The position numbers were made by a program, and so were the translations under genes. A stretch of DNA of 64,000 nt from Streptomyces reniochalinae (lineage in GTDB: Bacteria; Actinomycetota; Actinomycetes; Streptomycetales; Streptomycetaceae), in assembly GCF_003323735.1 (NCBI RefSeq), contig NZ_QOIM01000041.1, positions 1-64,000 of the forward strand, read 5' to 3'. Positions 1-8,615 of this stretch are shown in pieces; the stretch's first letter is position 1, and each line of letters starts with the position of its first letter. The notes beneath the pieces are model-generated. The model made no database searches. It was given only the letters and a program-made list of their open reading frames with translations, and was not told the origin of the DNA.

Positions 1-195
1 TTCTACCAGGCATCGTTCTGCTCGATCCAGCGTGACCCCACCTCGCGGACCTACTACGACCGGAAGCGGGCCGAAGGCAAACGGCACCACCAGGCTCTCA
101 TCGCTCTGGCTCGACGCAAGGCCAACGTCCTCTACGCCATGCTCCGCGACCGACAGCCCTTCCAGCACCGGCCACCCCTGCGTCTCATCGCTTGA
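1..195 (+). CDS. IS110-family transposase, C-terminal fragment
   Basis: The frame is open from base 1 to a TGA at 193-195 and encodes the last 64 residues of a protein that begins outside the window. The segment FYQASFCSIQRDP followed by YYDRKRAEGK, HHQALIALARRK and a short basic tail is the usual end of the IS116/IS110/IS902 transposase domain, which cuts and joins DNA during transposition. Whether the element is intact cannot be told from here. IS110 elements lack obvious terminal inverted repeats and none is visible. It lies 8 bp from the convergent end of the UbiA gene, so it marks the left edge of the biosynthetic cluster. Confidence 0.8.
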   Translation, partial: FYQASFCSIQRDPTSRTYYDRKRAEGKRHHQALIALARRKANVLYAMLRDRQPFQHRPPLRLIA

Positions 196-203
196 CAGAA
201 GCA

Positions 204-1184
204 TTAGGCAGCCACCTCCGCGCCGTGCAGCAGCCCCGCCGCGATGAGCAGCACCGTGCTGACCCGGTGCACCACGAACCCCTGCCTGCGGGCCCGCATG
301 ATGTCGCCCTCCCCGCGGAAGCCCGTCACGTACTGGCGGGCCCGCAGCGCGGTCACCGGCAGCATCAGCACCACGAACCACCAGGGCGCGACGCCCGTCG
401 CGCTCGCGGCCGCGCCGAGCAGGAACTCGGCGGCGGACAGCGCGCCGATGAAGGCGGCGTTGCCCCGCGGGCCCACCAGGCACGCGACGGTGGGGCGGCC
501 CACCGCACGGTCGCCGGGGATGTCGTTGGTGTTGGAGTAGACGCCGAACAGCAGCGGCCCCGCCCCGAACAGCACGCCCGCGACGAGCACGAACCCGGAG
601 AAGTGCCCCGCCACCAGCCCGTAGGGGGCCAGCACCAGAGCGACGCCCAGACCGACCAGGAAGACCTCCTGGAAACCGTGGTAGCTGATCTTGAGCCCGT
701 AGGAGTACTGGAGCGAGACCACGAACAGCACGGGCACGAGCACCAGCGTCCAGCCGGGGCGGTGCGGGGCGAGTGCCACGGTCCCCGTCCACAGCGCGGC
801 GCCCACCGCGGCGGTGGCCCACGCGAAGCCCAGCGCCTCGCGCTGGCTCAGCGTCCCGGCGATCAGCGGCTTGCGCAGCTTCCTGCGCAGGGGGTCGTTC
901 GGCCCGTAGTTGGCCGCGTCGCTGCCGTCCCGGTAGCCGGTCACGTCGTCCAGCGCGACCATCGACATGACGACGAAGACCTCGCCGAGCAGGAACAGCG
1001 CCATCGTCCAGCCGGCCGCCGCCTCGAACCGGGCCCAAGGCAGCGCCACCGCGGCCAGGGCCACCAGGATGCTGGGGTAGTAGTCGTAGACGTCGAGTTT
1101 GCCGAGCCGCACGAAGCTGCGCGCCTTGGGCTCCACGCGCGGTCCGGTGGCGGTGAGCGGCCCGGAAGGGGCGTGAGTGGTCAT
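204..1184 (-). CDS. UbiA-family prenyltransferase
   Basis: This 326-residue integral membrane protein has about eight hydrophobic segments. It carries two Asp-rich motifs typical of UbiA enzymes, which bind Mg2+-prenyl diphosphate: DDVTGYRDGSD (about 79-89) and NTNDIPGDR (about 218-226). UbiA enzymes transfer a prenyl chain to an aromatic or polar acceptor at the membrane. It is the last gene of the minus-strand unit that starts with two sugar-type aminotransferases, after a 208-bp spacer. The acceptor could therefore be the aminated sugar or cyclitol made by the neighbours (inference). The ATG at 1184 follows a GGAGAAG-type site. A menaquinone or heme role is less likely because no such genes are nearby. 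Confidence 0.85.
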   Translation of the reverse strand: MTTHAPSGPLTATGPRVEPKARSFVRLGKLDVYDYYPSILVALAAVALPWARFEAAAGWTMALFLLGEVFVVMSMVALDDVTGYRDGSDAANYGPNDPLRRKLRKPLIAGTLSQREALGFAWATAAVGAALWTGTVALAPHRPGWTLVLVPVLFVVSLQYSYGLKISYHGFQEVFLVGLGVALVLAPYGLVAGHFSGFVLVAGVLFGAGPLLFGVYSNTNDIPGDRAVGRPTVACLVGPRGNAAFIGALSAAEFLLGAAASATGVAPWWFVVLMLPVTALRARQYVTGFRGEGDIMRARRQGFVVHRVSTVLLIAAGLLHGAEVAA

Positions 1185-1210
1185 GTGCTGGACTTCTCCT
1201 CGGTCTCCCG

Positions 1211-1402
1211 GCTGGGCCGGGTCGGGCGTCCCGGACGGCCGGACGGATCTCCGGGCCTGGGCCGGGGCAGGGGCGTTGGCTGGGCCGGGTCAGGTCACCG
1301 GCGGGCCGGGTCGGGTCTCCCGGTCGGGTTGCGCCGGGTCAGGCGCGGCGGCGGTCGGGTCGGGTCAGTGGTGGTGTTCGGGCCTGGCCGGGTCAGCGGG
1401 GG
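1211..1402. repeat. Imperfect GCCGGGTC(A/G)G repeats in cluster spacer
   Basis: The spacer between the first aminotransferase and the UbiA gene holds about six degenerate copies of GCCGGGTCRGG, for example near 1215, 1285, 1305, 1333, 1358 and 1385. I see no convincing gene or terminator in it. It may be slipped-strand low-complexity DNA that lengthens the spacer. Confidence 0.4.
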
Positions 1403-2580
1403 TGGTGGCGGTCGGCCGTGGTGCCGCGCCGGACGAAGTCGCACACCGCGTCGGCGACGTACTCGACCTGCGCGTCCGTCAGATGGGGGTATACGGGCAG
1501 CGCCAGGATCCGCCTGCTCGCCAGCTCGGCGTGCGGCCAGCGCTCGCCCGGCGAGGCGAAGGGGGCGAACGCCGACTGCCTCGGCAGCGGCAGCGGGTAG
1601 TACACGTGGGAGTCGACGCCGCGCTCCGTCAGGTGGGCGCGCAGCGCGTCACGCCGCTCGGCCAGCAGCGAGTAGACGTAGTAGCAGCGGCCCTCCCGCC
1701 CCCGCGGGGGCGGGACCACGCCCCTCTCGGCGAGCGGTTCGAACCGTTCGGTGTAGTAGTCGGCGATGGCCGCGCGCCGCTCCAGCCGTCCGGGCAGCCC
1801 CGGCAGTCGGCGCAGCTGGAAGGCGGCCTGGATCTCGTCGAACCGGCTGTTGTGTCCGATCATGTGGTGCACGAACCGGTGCGCCCCGTCCTGGCCGTGG
1901 TTGCGCAGCATCCGCACGCGCTGCCCGAGGGCCGCGTCGCGGGTGACCACCACGCCGCCTTCGCCCGGCATGCCGAACGACTTGACCTGCACGAAGGAGA
2001 AGACACCCGCCTCGCCCCACAGCCCGGCAGGCGTGGAGCGCAGCACCGCGCCCTGTGCGACGGCGGAGTCCTCCAGCAGCCGCACCCCGTACTCCCGCGC
2101 CAGCGCCGCGAAGACGGGCATGTCGGCCATCACGGAGAACATGTGTGCGGGCATCAGCGCCTTGGTGCGGGGGGTGATGCGCCGCCGCACGTCGGCCGGA
2201 TCGGCGACCATCGTCCACGGGTCGATGTCGGCGAAGACGGGCCTGGCGCCCAGCTGCACCACGGAGGCGGCCAGCGGGGCGCAGCCGAACGCCGGCACCA
2301 CCACTTCGTCCCCCGCGCCCACGTCCATCGCCGTCAGCGCCAGCCCCAGCGCGGAGGTGCCGCTGCCGCAGGCGACGACGTCGGCGGCGCCCAGCGAGCT
2401 GGCCAGCGCCTGTTCGAGGGCGCGGGTGTGCTCGCCGAGGATGAACCGCTGCTCGGGCGCGGTGCCGACCTGGCGGATGATGTCGAGCATGGCGGTGCGG
2501 TCGTCGTCGAAGACGTCGGGCTGGAAGAAGGAGATGGCACTGGTGCGCTGGGCGGTCACGTCGGTATCCCGGTCGGTCAC
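1393..2580 (-). CDS. DegT/DnrJ/EryC1/StrS-type aminotransferase 1
   Basis: This 395-residue fold-type I PLP enzyme belongs to the sugar and cyclitol aminotransferase family, which converts a keto group to an amine, usually with Glu or Gln as donor. The family signature is clear: EDSAVAQGA near 170-178 (cofactor-contacting Asp171) and the Schiff-base lysine in FVQVKSFGMPGEGG (Lys200). CGSGTSALGLAL near 71 matches the phosphate-contacting loop. It starts at a GTG (2580) whose bases overlap the TGA of the upstream aminotransferase (GTGA), so the two are translationally coupled. Two paralogous aminotransferases in one unit suggest two amination steps or a heterodimer. The exact substrate is unknown. 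Confidence 0.88.
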   Translation of the reverse strand: MTDRDTDVTAQRTSAISFFQPDVFDDDRTAMLDIIRQVGTAPEQRFILGEHTRALEQALASSLGAADVVACGSGTSALGLALTAMDVGAGDEVVVPAFGCAPLAASVVQLGARPVFADIDPWTMVADPADVRRRITPRTKALMPAHMFSVMADMPVFAALAREYGVRLLEDSAVAQGAVLRSTPAGLWGEAGVFSFVQVKSFGMPGEGGVVVTRDAALGQRVRMLRNHGQDGAHRFVHHMIGHNSRFDEIQAAFQLRRLPGLPGRLERRAAIADYYTERFEPLAERGVVPPPRGREGRCYYVYSLLAERRDALRAHLTERGVDSHVYYPLPLPRQSAFAPFASPGERWPHAELASRRILALPVYPHLTDAQVEYVADAVCDFVRRGTTADRHHPR

Positions 2581-3827
2581 GTGGGCTTCCCCGTGTAGAA
2601 CTCACGGATGGTCTCGCTGACCCGGTCGATCTGCTCCACGTCCAGGTCCGGGTAGAGGGGCAGGGCGAGCGCGCGGGCGCTGGCGGCCTCGGCGCGGGGG
2701 AAGTCGCCCCGCGAGTGGCCGAGGTGGGCGAAGCACGGCTGGAGGTGCAGCGGCGTCGGGTAGTAGATCTCCGTGCCCACCCCGTGGCGGGCCAGGTGCT
2801 CAGCGAGCCGGTCGCGGTCGTCGGCCTCGATCAGGTAGACGTAGTAGACGGGCCGCGACTCCCCGCCGTCCCGCGGGCGTTCGGTGTTGCGCGCGGGGCG
2901 CTCGACGACGTGGGGGAGCCGGGTGATGCCGGGGATGTCGCGTAACCGCTCGTGGTAGGCGGCCGCGAGTTCGTCTCGGCGGGCGATGTCGTTGTCCAGG
3001 CAGGTGAGTTTCGCGGAGAGGACGGCCGCCTGGATGTCGTCCATCTTGCTGTTGTAGCCGGGCACGTCGGTCTCGGTGGAGATGGTGGCGAAGTCCCCGA
3101 GGGTCGGCCCGAGCCGCCCGTGATGGCGCAACGCGCGCACCATCTCGGCGACTTCCGGATCGTCGGTCAACACGGCCCCCGCGTCGCCGAGCGCGCCCAG
3201 GGTCTTGCTCGGGAAGAAGGACAGGACACCGCCCTTGCCGTGCAGGCCCGCGTGGCGCCCGTACTGGCGCATCCCGATGCCCTCGGCGCTGTCCTCGACC
3301 AGCGTGAGCCCGCAGCGCGAGGCGACGGCGCCCAGAGCCGCCATGTCGGCCATCTGGTGGAACAGGTGCGCGGGCATCACGAAGCGGCTCGCGGGGGTGA
3401 CGGCGGACTCCAGGGCGGCCGCGTCCATCGCGTAGGTGACCGGGTCGATGTCGACGAACTCCGGGCGGCCGCCGGCCAGGACGACCGACGAGGCCGTGGC
3501 GACGAACGAGTACGCCGGCACCAGCACCCCCTCGGAGCGCCTCAGGCCGCACGCGCGCAACAACAGGACGAGGGCGTCCGTGCCGCTGTTCACCCCGACG
3601 GCGAAACCGGCTCCCGTGTAGGCGGCGAGCTCCCGCTCCCACTCCGCGACATGCCGGCCGTGTGAAAACTTCCCTGTCGCGAATACTTCGTTGACCCTCT
3701 CCTCCACGAGAGGCCACAGCACACCGAAAGTCGTTGCCTGGGAGAAGAACGGAACCTCGTCGGTTCCGGCCCGGGGCCCGGAACGTCGCTCCACCCCTCC
3801 GGAGATTCCTCCGAAAGACACTGCCAC
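2577..3827 (-). CDS. DegT/DnrJ/EryC1/StrS-type aminotransferase 2
   Basis: This is a 416-residue sugar-type PLP aminotransferase. The Schiff-base lysine is Lys208 in SFFPSKTLGALGDAG, the cofactor Asp is in VEDSAEGIG (about 178-185), and NSGTDALVLLL near 80 is the phosphate loop. It is the first gene of the minus-strand unit, diverging from the oxidoreductase operon. The start is uncertain: GTG 3827 gives the longest form, while GTG 3821 has a better-spaced GAGG. Residue 295 is encoded by a TTA codon (plus-strand bases 2943-2945), the codon read by the developmental tRNA BldA in Streptomyces. An insert at about 318-335, compared with its paralogue, is rich in Arg and Glu. Confidence 0.88.
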   Translation of the reverse strand: MAVSFGGISGGVERRSGPRAGTDEVPFFSQATTFGVLWPLVEERVNEVFATGKFSHGRHVAEWERELAAYTGAGFAVGVNSGTDALVLLLRACGLRRSEGVLVPAYSFVATASSVVLAGGRPEFVDIDPVTYAMDAAALESAVTPASRFVMPAHLFHQMADMAALGAVASRCGLTLVEDSAEGIGMRQYGRHAGLHGKGGVLSFFPSKTLGALGDAGAVLTDDPEVAEMVRALRHHGRLGPTLGDFATISTETDVPGYNSKMDDIQAAVLSAKLTCLDNDIARRDELAAAYHERLRDIPGITRLPHVVERPARNTERPRDGGESRPVYYVYLIEADDRDRLAEHLARHGVGTEIYYPTPLHLQPCFAHLGHSRGDFPRAEAASARALALPLYPDLDVEQIDRVSETIREFYTGKPT

Positions 3828-4017
3828 CTCAATTACTTGACGCGAACGGCGGATTGTCAGCGACCCGAGGCATACCCCCGACCCCTGGGACCAATCGCAC
3901 GCCCCCGCACGTTCACCCGTGCCGGTACGAGTTCCCGGGTTCTGCTTGACCGCTCTTCATACCGGGGGTCACAGTCGGTCGCTGAACTGACAGAGCCGTC
4001 ACACTTGCAAGGACACC
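3828..4017. promoter_or_regulatory. Divergent promoter region of the cluster
   Basis: This 190-bp segment separates the two divergent units and is less GC-rich than its surroundings. On the plus strand a possible -35 TTGACC lies at 3946-3951 with a weak CACAGT about 18 bp downstream. AAGGA at about 4008 is a good ribosome site for the ATG at 4018. I see no clear palindromic operator. The promoter assignment is inference from position and weak consensus only. Confidence 0.4.
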
Positions 4018-5085
4018 ATGCTGCGACCGCTGATCGTCGGGTTAGGCCGCTCCGGAGCCGGCCTCCACCTGGCCGCCCTGAGGAAACTCCACACGCCCTC
4101 CGGCGCGGCCCGCGACGCCGAAGAGGACCCGCTGTTCCACTGGCCGCCGCTGGCCTGGGACCCCCGCCCCACCGCCGCGTCCGGCCTCGACGACGTCACC
4201 GTCCTGGGGACCCTGGCAGAGGCCGCCCGCCGCACGCCGCCGGAGGAGACCGTCGTCCACCTGTGCACCCCGCCCGCCGCGCGGGCCGGAGTGCTGGGCC
4301 GGCTCGCCGGGCTCGGCTACACCCGCGTCCTGGTGGAGAAACCGCTGGCCTGCGAGCCCGGCCAGCTCCAGAGCGTCACCAGGCTCCGCGACGAGTACCG
4401 GCTCGATGTGACCGTCGTCGCCCACTGGCTGGCCGCCGGGCTCACACAGCGGCTCCGCGACCTGATCGCCGACCGTGGCCTCGGCCGGCTGCTGAGCGTC
4501 GAGGTGGCCCAGCACAAGCCCCGCTTCGACCGCACCCTGGCCACACACGGCCACCCGACCGCCTTCGACGTGGAGATACCCCACTCGCTCGGCGTCGTCC
4601 TCGACCTGGCCGGAGCCGCCGAACTGGAGACGGCCCACTGCACCGACATGCGCCGCGGCACCACCGTCGTCCCGCACATGGGCAGCGCGGCGCTCACCCT
4701 GAGGCACGCGGGCGGTGTGCGCACCGACATCGTCTCCGACCTGACGTCACCGGTGCAGCAGCGCAGCTTCACCCTCCGTTTCTCCGACGGCACGGCGACC
4801 GCGCACTATCCGATCAGCGAGCGCGACGACCACGCCCAGCTGATGGTCTCCGGCGCCGTACGCGCCCACCACGCCTTCCGCGACGAGGCGCTGAGCCCCT
4901 TCCTGCGCCGCACCTACCAGCGCTACGCCCGGGGGCTGACCGACGACTTCGCCCTGCACCAGGCCGTCGCGCGGCTGCTCTGCCAGGCCAAAGCACACTG
5001 CGGCGCGGTTGGGGAGTCCACCCCCGACTCCCTGCCCACCCGAGCCGATCCGCTCACCGCTGAAGAGGATGCCCGTGCCCGCTGA
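4018..5085 (+). CDS. Gfo/Idh/MocA-family oxidoreductase 1 (TTA codon)
   Basis: This 355-residue NAD(P)-dependent sugar or cyclitol dehydrogenase heads the six-gene plus-strand operon. It has an N-terminal Rossmann start (LIVGLGRSGAGLHLAAL) and the family motif VLVEKPLA (Glu107-Lys108-Pro109), whose Lys contributes to catalysis. Such enzymes oxidise or reduce a ring hydroxyl or keto group, as in inositol or keto-sugar metabolism. Codon 9 is TTA (4042-4044), so translation of the first gene, and by coupling possibly the whole operon, may depend on BldA. AAGGACACC precedes the ATG. Its 3' end overlaps the next gene by about 11-17 bases. Confidence 0.85.
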   Translation: MLRPLIVGLGRSGAGLHLAALRKLHTPSGAARDAEEDPLFHWPPLAWDPRPTAASGLDDVTVLGTLAEAARRTPPEETVVHLCTPPAARAGVLGRLAGLGYTRVLVEKPLACEPGQLQSVTRLRDEYRLDVTVVAHWLAAGLTQRLRDLIADRGLGRLLSVEVAQHKPRFDRTLATHGHPTAFDVEIPHSLGVVLDLAGAAELETAHCTDMRRGTTVVPHMGSAALTLRHAGGVRTDIVSDLTSPVQQRSFTLRFSDGTATAHYPISERDDHAQLMVSGAVRAHHAFRDEALSPFLRRTYQRYARGLTDDFALHQAVARLLCQAKAHCGAVGESTPDSLPTRADPLTAEEDARAR

Positions 5086-5974
5086 ACGAGATCACACGCA
5101 GGGCCTGTTCGCCGACCGGTGCGCCGGCATCGGCGACGAGGCCGCGCCCGACCTCGCAGGACAGATCGAAGCGGTACGCGCGCTGGGCTGGAGCCGCATC
5201 GAACTGCGCACCGTCGAGCGGACCGCACTGGCCGACCTCCCGCCCGAAGCGGTGCGCGACCTCGCGCACCGGCTGCGCGACGCGGACCTCGCGGTGGTGT
5301 GCCTCGCCTCCCGGATCGGCAACTGGGCGCGGCCCGTCACCACGCCCTTCGAGACCGACCTGGCCGAACTGGAGACGCTGCTCGACCAGTGCGCCGTACT
5401 GGGCTGCCGGTTCGTCCGCGTCATGTCGTACCCGAACGACGGGCTGGGAGCGCGCGAGTGGGCGAGTCAGGCCATCGACCGGCTGGGCCGTCTCGCCCAC
5501 CGCGCCCGGACAGCCGGCGTCACCCTCTTGCACGAGAACTGCGCCGGGTGGGCGGGTCAGAGCGCCACCCGCATGCTGCGCCTGCTGCGGGAGACCGACA
5601 GCCCGGCGCTGCGCCTGCTCTTCGACACCGGCAACGGCGTCCCCCACGGCTACGACGCGGCGGCTCTGCTGCGGCAGATCTTGCCCTACGTGGCACACGT
5701 CCACATCAAGGACGCCCGCAGAACCCCGCAGGGCACCACCGAGTACGTACTCCCCGGCGACGGCGACGCACAGGTGGCCGACTGCCTGCGGACCCTGCTG
5801 GAGTCCGGATACCGCGGCGCCTTCTCCCTCGAACCCCACCTGTCGGCGCGGCCGCACGCCGGGGTGGACGCCGGCACGGACGCGGCGCGCCCCTTCGTGG
5901 CGGCGGGACGACGGCTCGAACAGCTCCTCGCGCCGCACCACGACACCGCCGCCCGTGCAGCGGGAACGCCGTGA
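5075..5974 (+). CDS. Sugar phosphate isomerase/epimerase-like TIM-barrel protein
   Basis: This protein of about 299 residues belongs to the xylose-isomerase-like TIM-barrel superfamily (IolE, IolI, hydroxypyruvate isomerase and relatives). The usual metal-site ligands are visible: LLHENCAGW (Glu about 153), LLFDTGNG (Asp about 184), HVHIKDAR (His about 209) and FSLEPHLS (Glu about 251). It probably isomerises, epimerises or dehydrates a keto-sugar or cyclitol. I chose GTG 5075 because GAAGAGG (5062-5068) sits six bases before it; ATG 5069 abuts that site and would add two residues. It overlaps the previous gene and its TGA overlaps the next GTG (GTGA). Confidence 0.8.
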   Translation: MPAERDHTQGLFADRCAGIGDEAAPDLAGQIEAVRALGWSRIELRTVERTALADLPPEAVRDLAHRLRDADLAVVCLASRIGNWARPVTTPFETDLAELETLLDQCAVLGCRFVRVMSYPNDGLGAREWASQAIDRLGRLAHRARTAGVTLLHENCAGWAGQSATRMLRLLRETDSPALRLLFDTGNGVPHGYDAAALLRQILPYVAHVHIKDARRTPQGTTEYVLPGDGDAQVADCLRTLLESGYRGAFSLEPHLSARPHAGVDAGTDAARPFVAAGRRLEQLLAPHHDTAARAAGTP

Positions 5975-7443
5975 AGCGCGGCGGTGACGCGGTGAGGCCC
6001 GGCAGCAACGCCGCGAGGCCCGGCAGCGGAGGACCGCCCGCCGCCTTGCTGACCCCAGCCGACCACGCACTGCTCCTCGCCTTGCTGCGCACCCCCACCG
6101 TCAGCCCGATGGAGACGGGCGGGCCGGACACGGGGGAGCGGCTGTGGCAGGCCCAGCGCGCGTATGCCGAGGCGGCCGGGGAGGCGGGTCTGGGCGTCGT
6201 GCGGCACGCGGCACCCGGTGCGGCCACCCTGTACCGCGACGACGTGCCCGCCGCGGTGCGGGCCGCCGCCCGCAACCCGGCCTTCCTCGCCGGACAACCC
6301 AGCCTGGTGCTGCGCCTGGGGCCCGCGCGACCGCGCCGGGAGACCGTCATGTTCAACGTGCACCTCGACACCGTCGCCGGGGGCGAACCGGCCACCTTCG
6401 ACGGGGAGCGCTTCACCGGCCGCGGCGCCGTCGACGCCAAGGGCCCCGCCGTCGCGCTGCTGGCCGGAGTGCGCGCGGCGGCCGCCGCCGAACCGGCCCT
6501 CGGCCGTGAGGTGTCCGTGCTCGTGCAGGCGGTGTGCGGCGAAGAGGGCGGCGCCATGGGCACGTTCGGTACCCGGCCGCTCGTCGAGGCCGGGTACGTC
6601 GGCAGGCTGAACGTCTTCTGCGAGCCGACCGGGCTGCGTCACCTGCCCAGGGCGACGGCGTCCATGACGGCACGCCTTCGGGTGGCCGGCGAGGACGCCG
6701 TCGACGACCGCCCGGAGGCGGGCCACAACGCGAGCGTGCTCCTGGGCTTCCTCGCCCAGTACCTGGCCGCCGAGTTCGGGTCCCACCCGGCCCGTGCCGG
6801 CGCCGCCGGCGCGGCGTGCGTCGCCGGACTGCACACCGGGCACGCGCACAACCGCGTTTACGGCACGGGCAGCCTGCTGGTCAACGTCGCCTACGCCGAC
6901 GCCGCCGAGGGCGCGGCCGCCGAGCGGGCGCTCAGCGACACCGTCGCCGACGGCCTGCGCGCGTTCACCGCCCGCTTCGCCGGGACCCGGGACTTCGCGC
7001 GCACCGCCGCCGAGGCCGCCGCGCTCACCCGGCTGGAGTGGGACAAGCGGGGCCTGCCCGCGCTGCGCGCCGACCTCCTCGGCGACCTGTGGGCCGAGGA
7101 GGTGCTGGCTGCCGCCGGGGTGCCCCGGCAGCCCGCCGCCGAGCCCGCCTTCACCTGCGACGCCATCTGGATGCACGGCATCCCGGATACCTACACCACC
7201 GTCCTCGGGCCCGGCCGTCTGGACACCAACAACGCACACGCGGCGGGCGAGTTCGTCGCCCTCGCCGATCTGGAGGCGTTCGCCGCGCAGGTGCGGGCGC
7301 TTCTTCTCTCCTTCACCGACCGGCTGCGGGCCTGTGCCCGTACGCCACACAGCGAGCCCGGCGAGCACGCCGAGTCCAGTGAGCCCGGCACGTTCGACGA
7401 GCCCGGCAAGCCCGGCCAGTCCAGCAAAGGAAACCTCGCATGA
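5971..7443 (+). CDS. M20-family metallohydrolase (deacylase-like)
   Basis: The product has 490 residues and resembles ArgE/DapE-type di-zinc hydrolases that remove acyl groups from amines. Metal-site motifs in order are FNVHLDTVAGG, GRGAVDAKGP, CGEEGGAMG (catalytic Glu followed by ligand Glu), FCEPTG, and a late His in NNAHAAGE. In this operon it may remove an N-acyl group from an aminated intermediate (inference). The GTG at 5971 overlaps the preceding stop and the TGA at 7441-7443 overlaps the next ATG, so it is coupled on both sides. The C-terminus has an EPGEHAESSEPG-like low-complexity tail that is not part of the catalytic fold. Confidence 0.82.
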   Translation: MKRGGDAVRPGSNAARPGSGGPPAALLTPADHALLLALLRTPTVSPMETGGPDTGERLWQAQRAYAEAAGEAGLGVVRHAAPGAATLYRDDVPAAVRAAARNPAFLAGQPSLVLRLGPARPRRETVMFNVHLDTVAGGEPATFDGERFTGRGAVDAKGPAVALLAGVRAAAAAEPALGREVSVLVQAVCGEEGGAMGTFGTRPLVEAGYVGRLNVFCEPTGLRHLPRATASMTARLRVAGEDAVDDRPEAGHNASVLLGFLAQYLAAEFGSHPARAGAAGAACVAGLHTGHAHNRVYGTGSLLVNVAYADAAEGAAAERALSDTVADGLRAFTARFAGTRDFARTAAEAAALTRLEWDKRGLPALRADLLGDLWAEEVLAAAGVPRQPAAEPAFTCDAIWMHGIPDTYTTVLGPGRLDTNNAHAAGEFVALADLEAFAAQVRALLLSFTDRLRACARTPHSEPGEHAESSEPGTFDEPGKPGQSSKGNLA

Positions 7444-8615
7444 CACCGCCAGACCAGCGCACCGCGCCCCGGCCCCCCGCCCCCGCCTACAGCGGTGCCG
7501 GTACCGTGATCGTCGACCACCGCGAACTGCTGGCGGCCGCGCATGAGGCGTTCACCGCGCGCGGCGTGCCCGAGACCAAGGCGGCCACCGCGGCGGACGC
7601 CCTGTGCTACGGCGACCTGGCCGGACTCGGCTCACACGGGCTGTTCAACCTCGCCCGCCTCTACCTCCCGCTGCTGGAGTCGGGGCGCGCCGAGCCCGCC
7701 GCCGAGCCCCGCACGGTGACGGACCTGGGCGCCTGCGTCCTGATCGACTCCGAGCGCTCCCTCGGGCTGTGGAGCGCAGCGCAGGCCATGGACCTGGCCG
7801 CGGAACGCGCCGGGCGGCACGGGGTCGGCCTGGTGTCCGTACGGAACGCCACGCACTTCGGCTGTGCCGGCTACCACACGGCGCGCGCGGCCCGGCAGGG
7901 GATGATCGGTGTCCTGGCGGGCAACTGCGGCGGCCAGCGCATCGCCCGTCCGCCCCACGGGGCGCTCGCCATGCTCGGCACCAACCCGCTCAGCGTCGCC
8001 GCGCCCGCCCTGGACGACGACCACCCGTTCGTGCTGGACATGAGCACAACGGCCGTCCCTACAGGCCGGATCCGCACCGCGGCCCGCCGAGAAGAGCCGA
8101 TCCCCGCCGGCTGGCTGGAGGACGCGGCCGGCGCCCCGGTGACCGACCCGGCCGCCTTCGACCGCGGCGAGGCGTATCTGCGGTGGCTGGGGGGCGAGGT
8201 GGAGACCGGCGCGTACAAGGGCTACGGGCTGGGGCTGGCCGTCGAGACGCTGGCGGCGCTGCTGCCCGGCGCCGGCGTCGGGCCCGCCCCCGACGCGCTG
8301 GACGGCGACGGGCGTCCGCACGGCCGAGACGACGACATCGGCTTCCTGGCCCTGGCCGTGGCGCCCGGCGCGCTCCGTGCCGAGGAGGACTTCCTCGCCG
8401 GGGCCCGCGCCCTCTTCGCCACGCTGACCCAGTGCCCGCCGGCCGACGGGCACACCGGTGTGCGCTACCCGGGCTGGTGGGAGGCCGAACGCGTCCGCGT
8501 CCGCCGTGCCGAGGGCGTCCCGCTGCCCGCGCACCTGTACGACGAACTCGTCGGGCTCGGCCTCCTTCCGCGCTCCGCGCGTTCCGGCGTGGGCGCGCGG
8601 GGCGGTGTCCGGTGA
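7440..8615 (+). CDS. Ldh-family (malate/L-lactate/ureidoglycolate type) dehydrogenase
   Basis: This 391-residue NAD(P)-dependent oxidoreductase belongs to the MdhII/ComC/DlgD family, which is unrelated to Rossmann-type LDH. Diagnostic segments are GSHGLFNLARLYLPLL near 62, NATHFGCAGYHTARAA near 138 (substrate His), DMSTTAVPTGRI near 200 and ETGAYKGYGLGLAVE near 255. Family members reduce 2-keto acids, imines or diketo-gulonate. A keto- or imino-acid step late in the pathway is plausible. It is joined to both neighbours by ATGA and GTGA overlaps. Confidence 0.85.
   Translation: MTPPDQRTAPRPPAPAYSGAGTVIVDHRELLAAAHEAFTARGVPETKAATAADALCYGDLAGLGSHGLFNLARLYLPLLESGRAEPAAEPRTVTDLGACVLIDSERSLGLWSAAQAMDLAAERAGRHGVGLVSVRNATHFGCAGYHTARAARQGMIGVLAGNCGGQRIARPPHGALAMLGTNPLSVAAPALDDDHPFVLDMSTTAVPTGRIRTAARREEPIPAGWLEDAAGAPVTDPAAFDRGEAYLRWLGGEVETGAYKGYGLGLAVETLAALLPGAGVGPAPDALDGDGRPHGRDDDIGFLALAVAPGALRAEEDFLAGARALFATLTQCPPADGHTGVRYPGWWEAERVRVRRAEGVPLPAHLYDELVGLGLLPRSARSGVGARGGVR

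Noticed and set aside
192..1946. 584-codon plus-strand frame at the left end
   Set aside because: Opposes the UbiA gene and aminotransferase 1; low-complexity translation.
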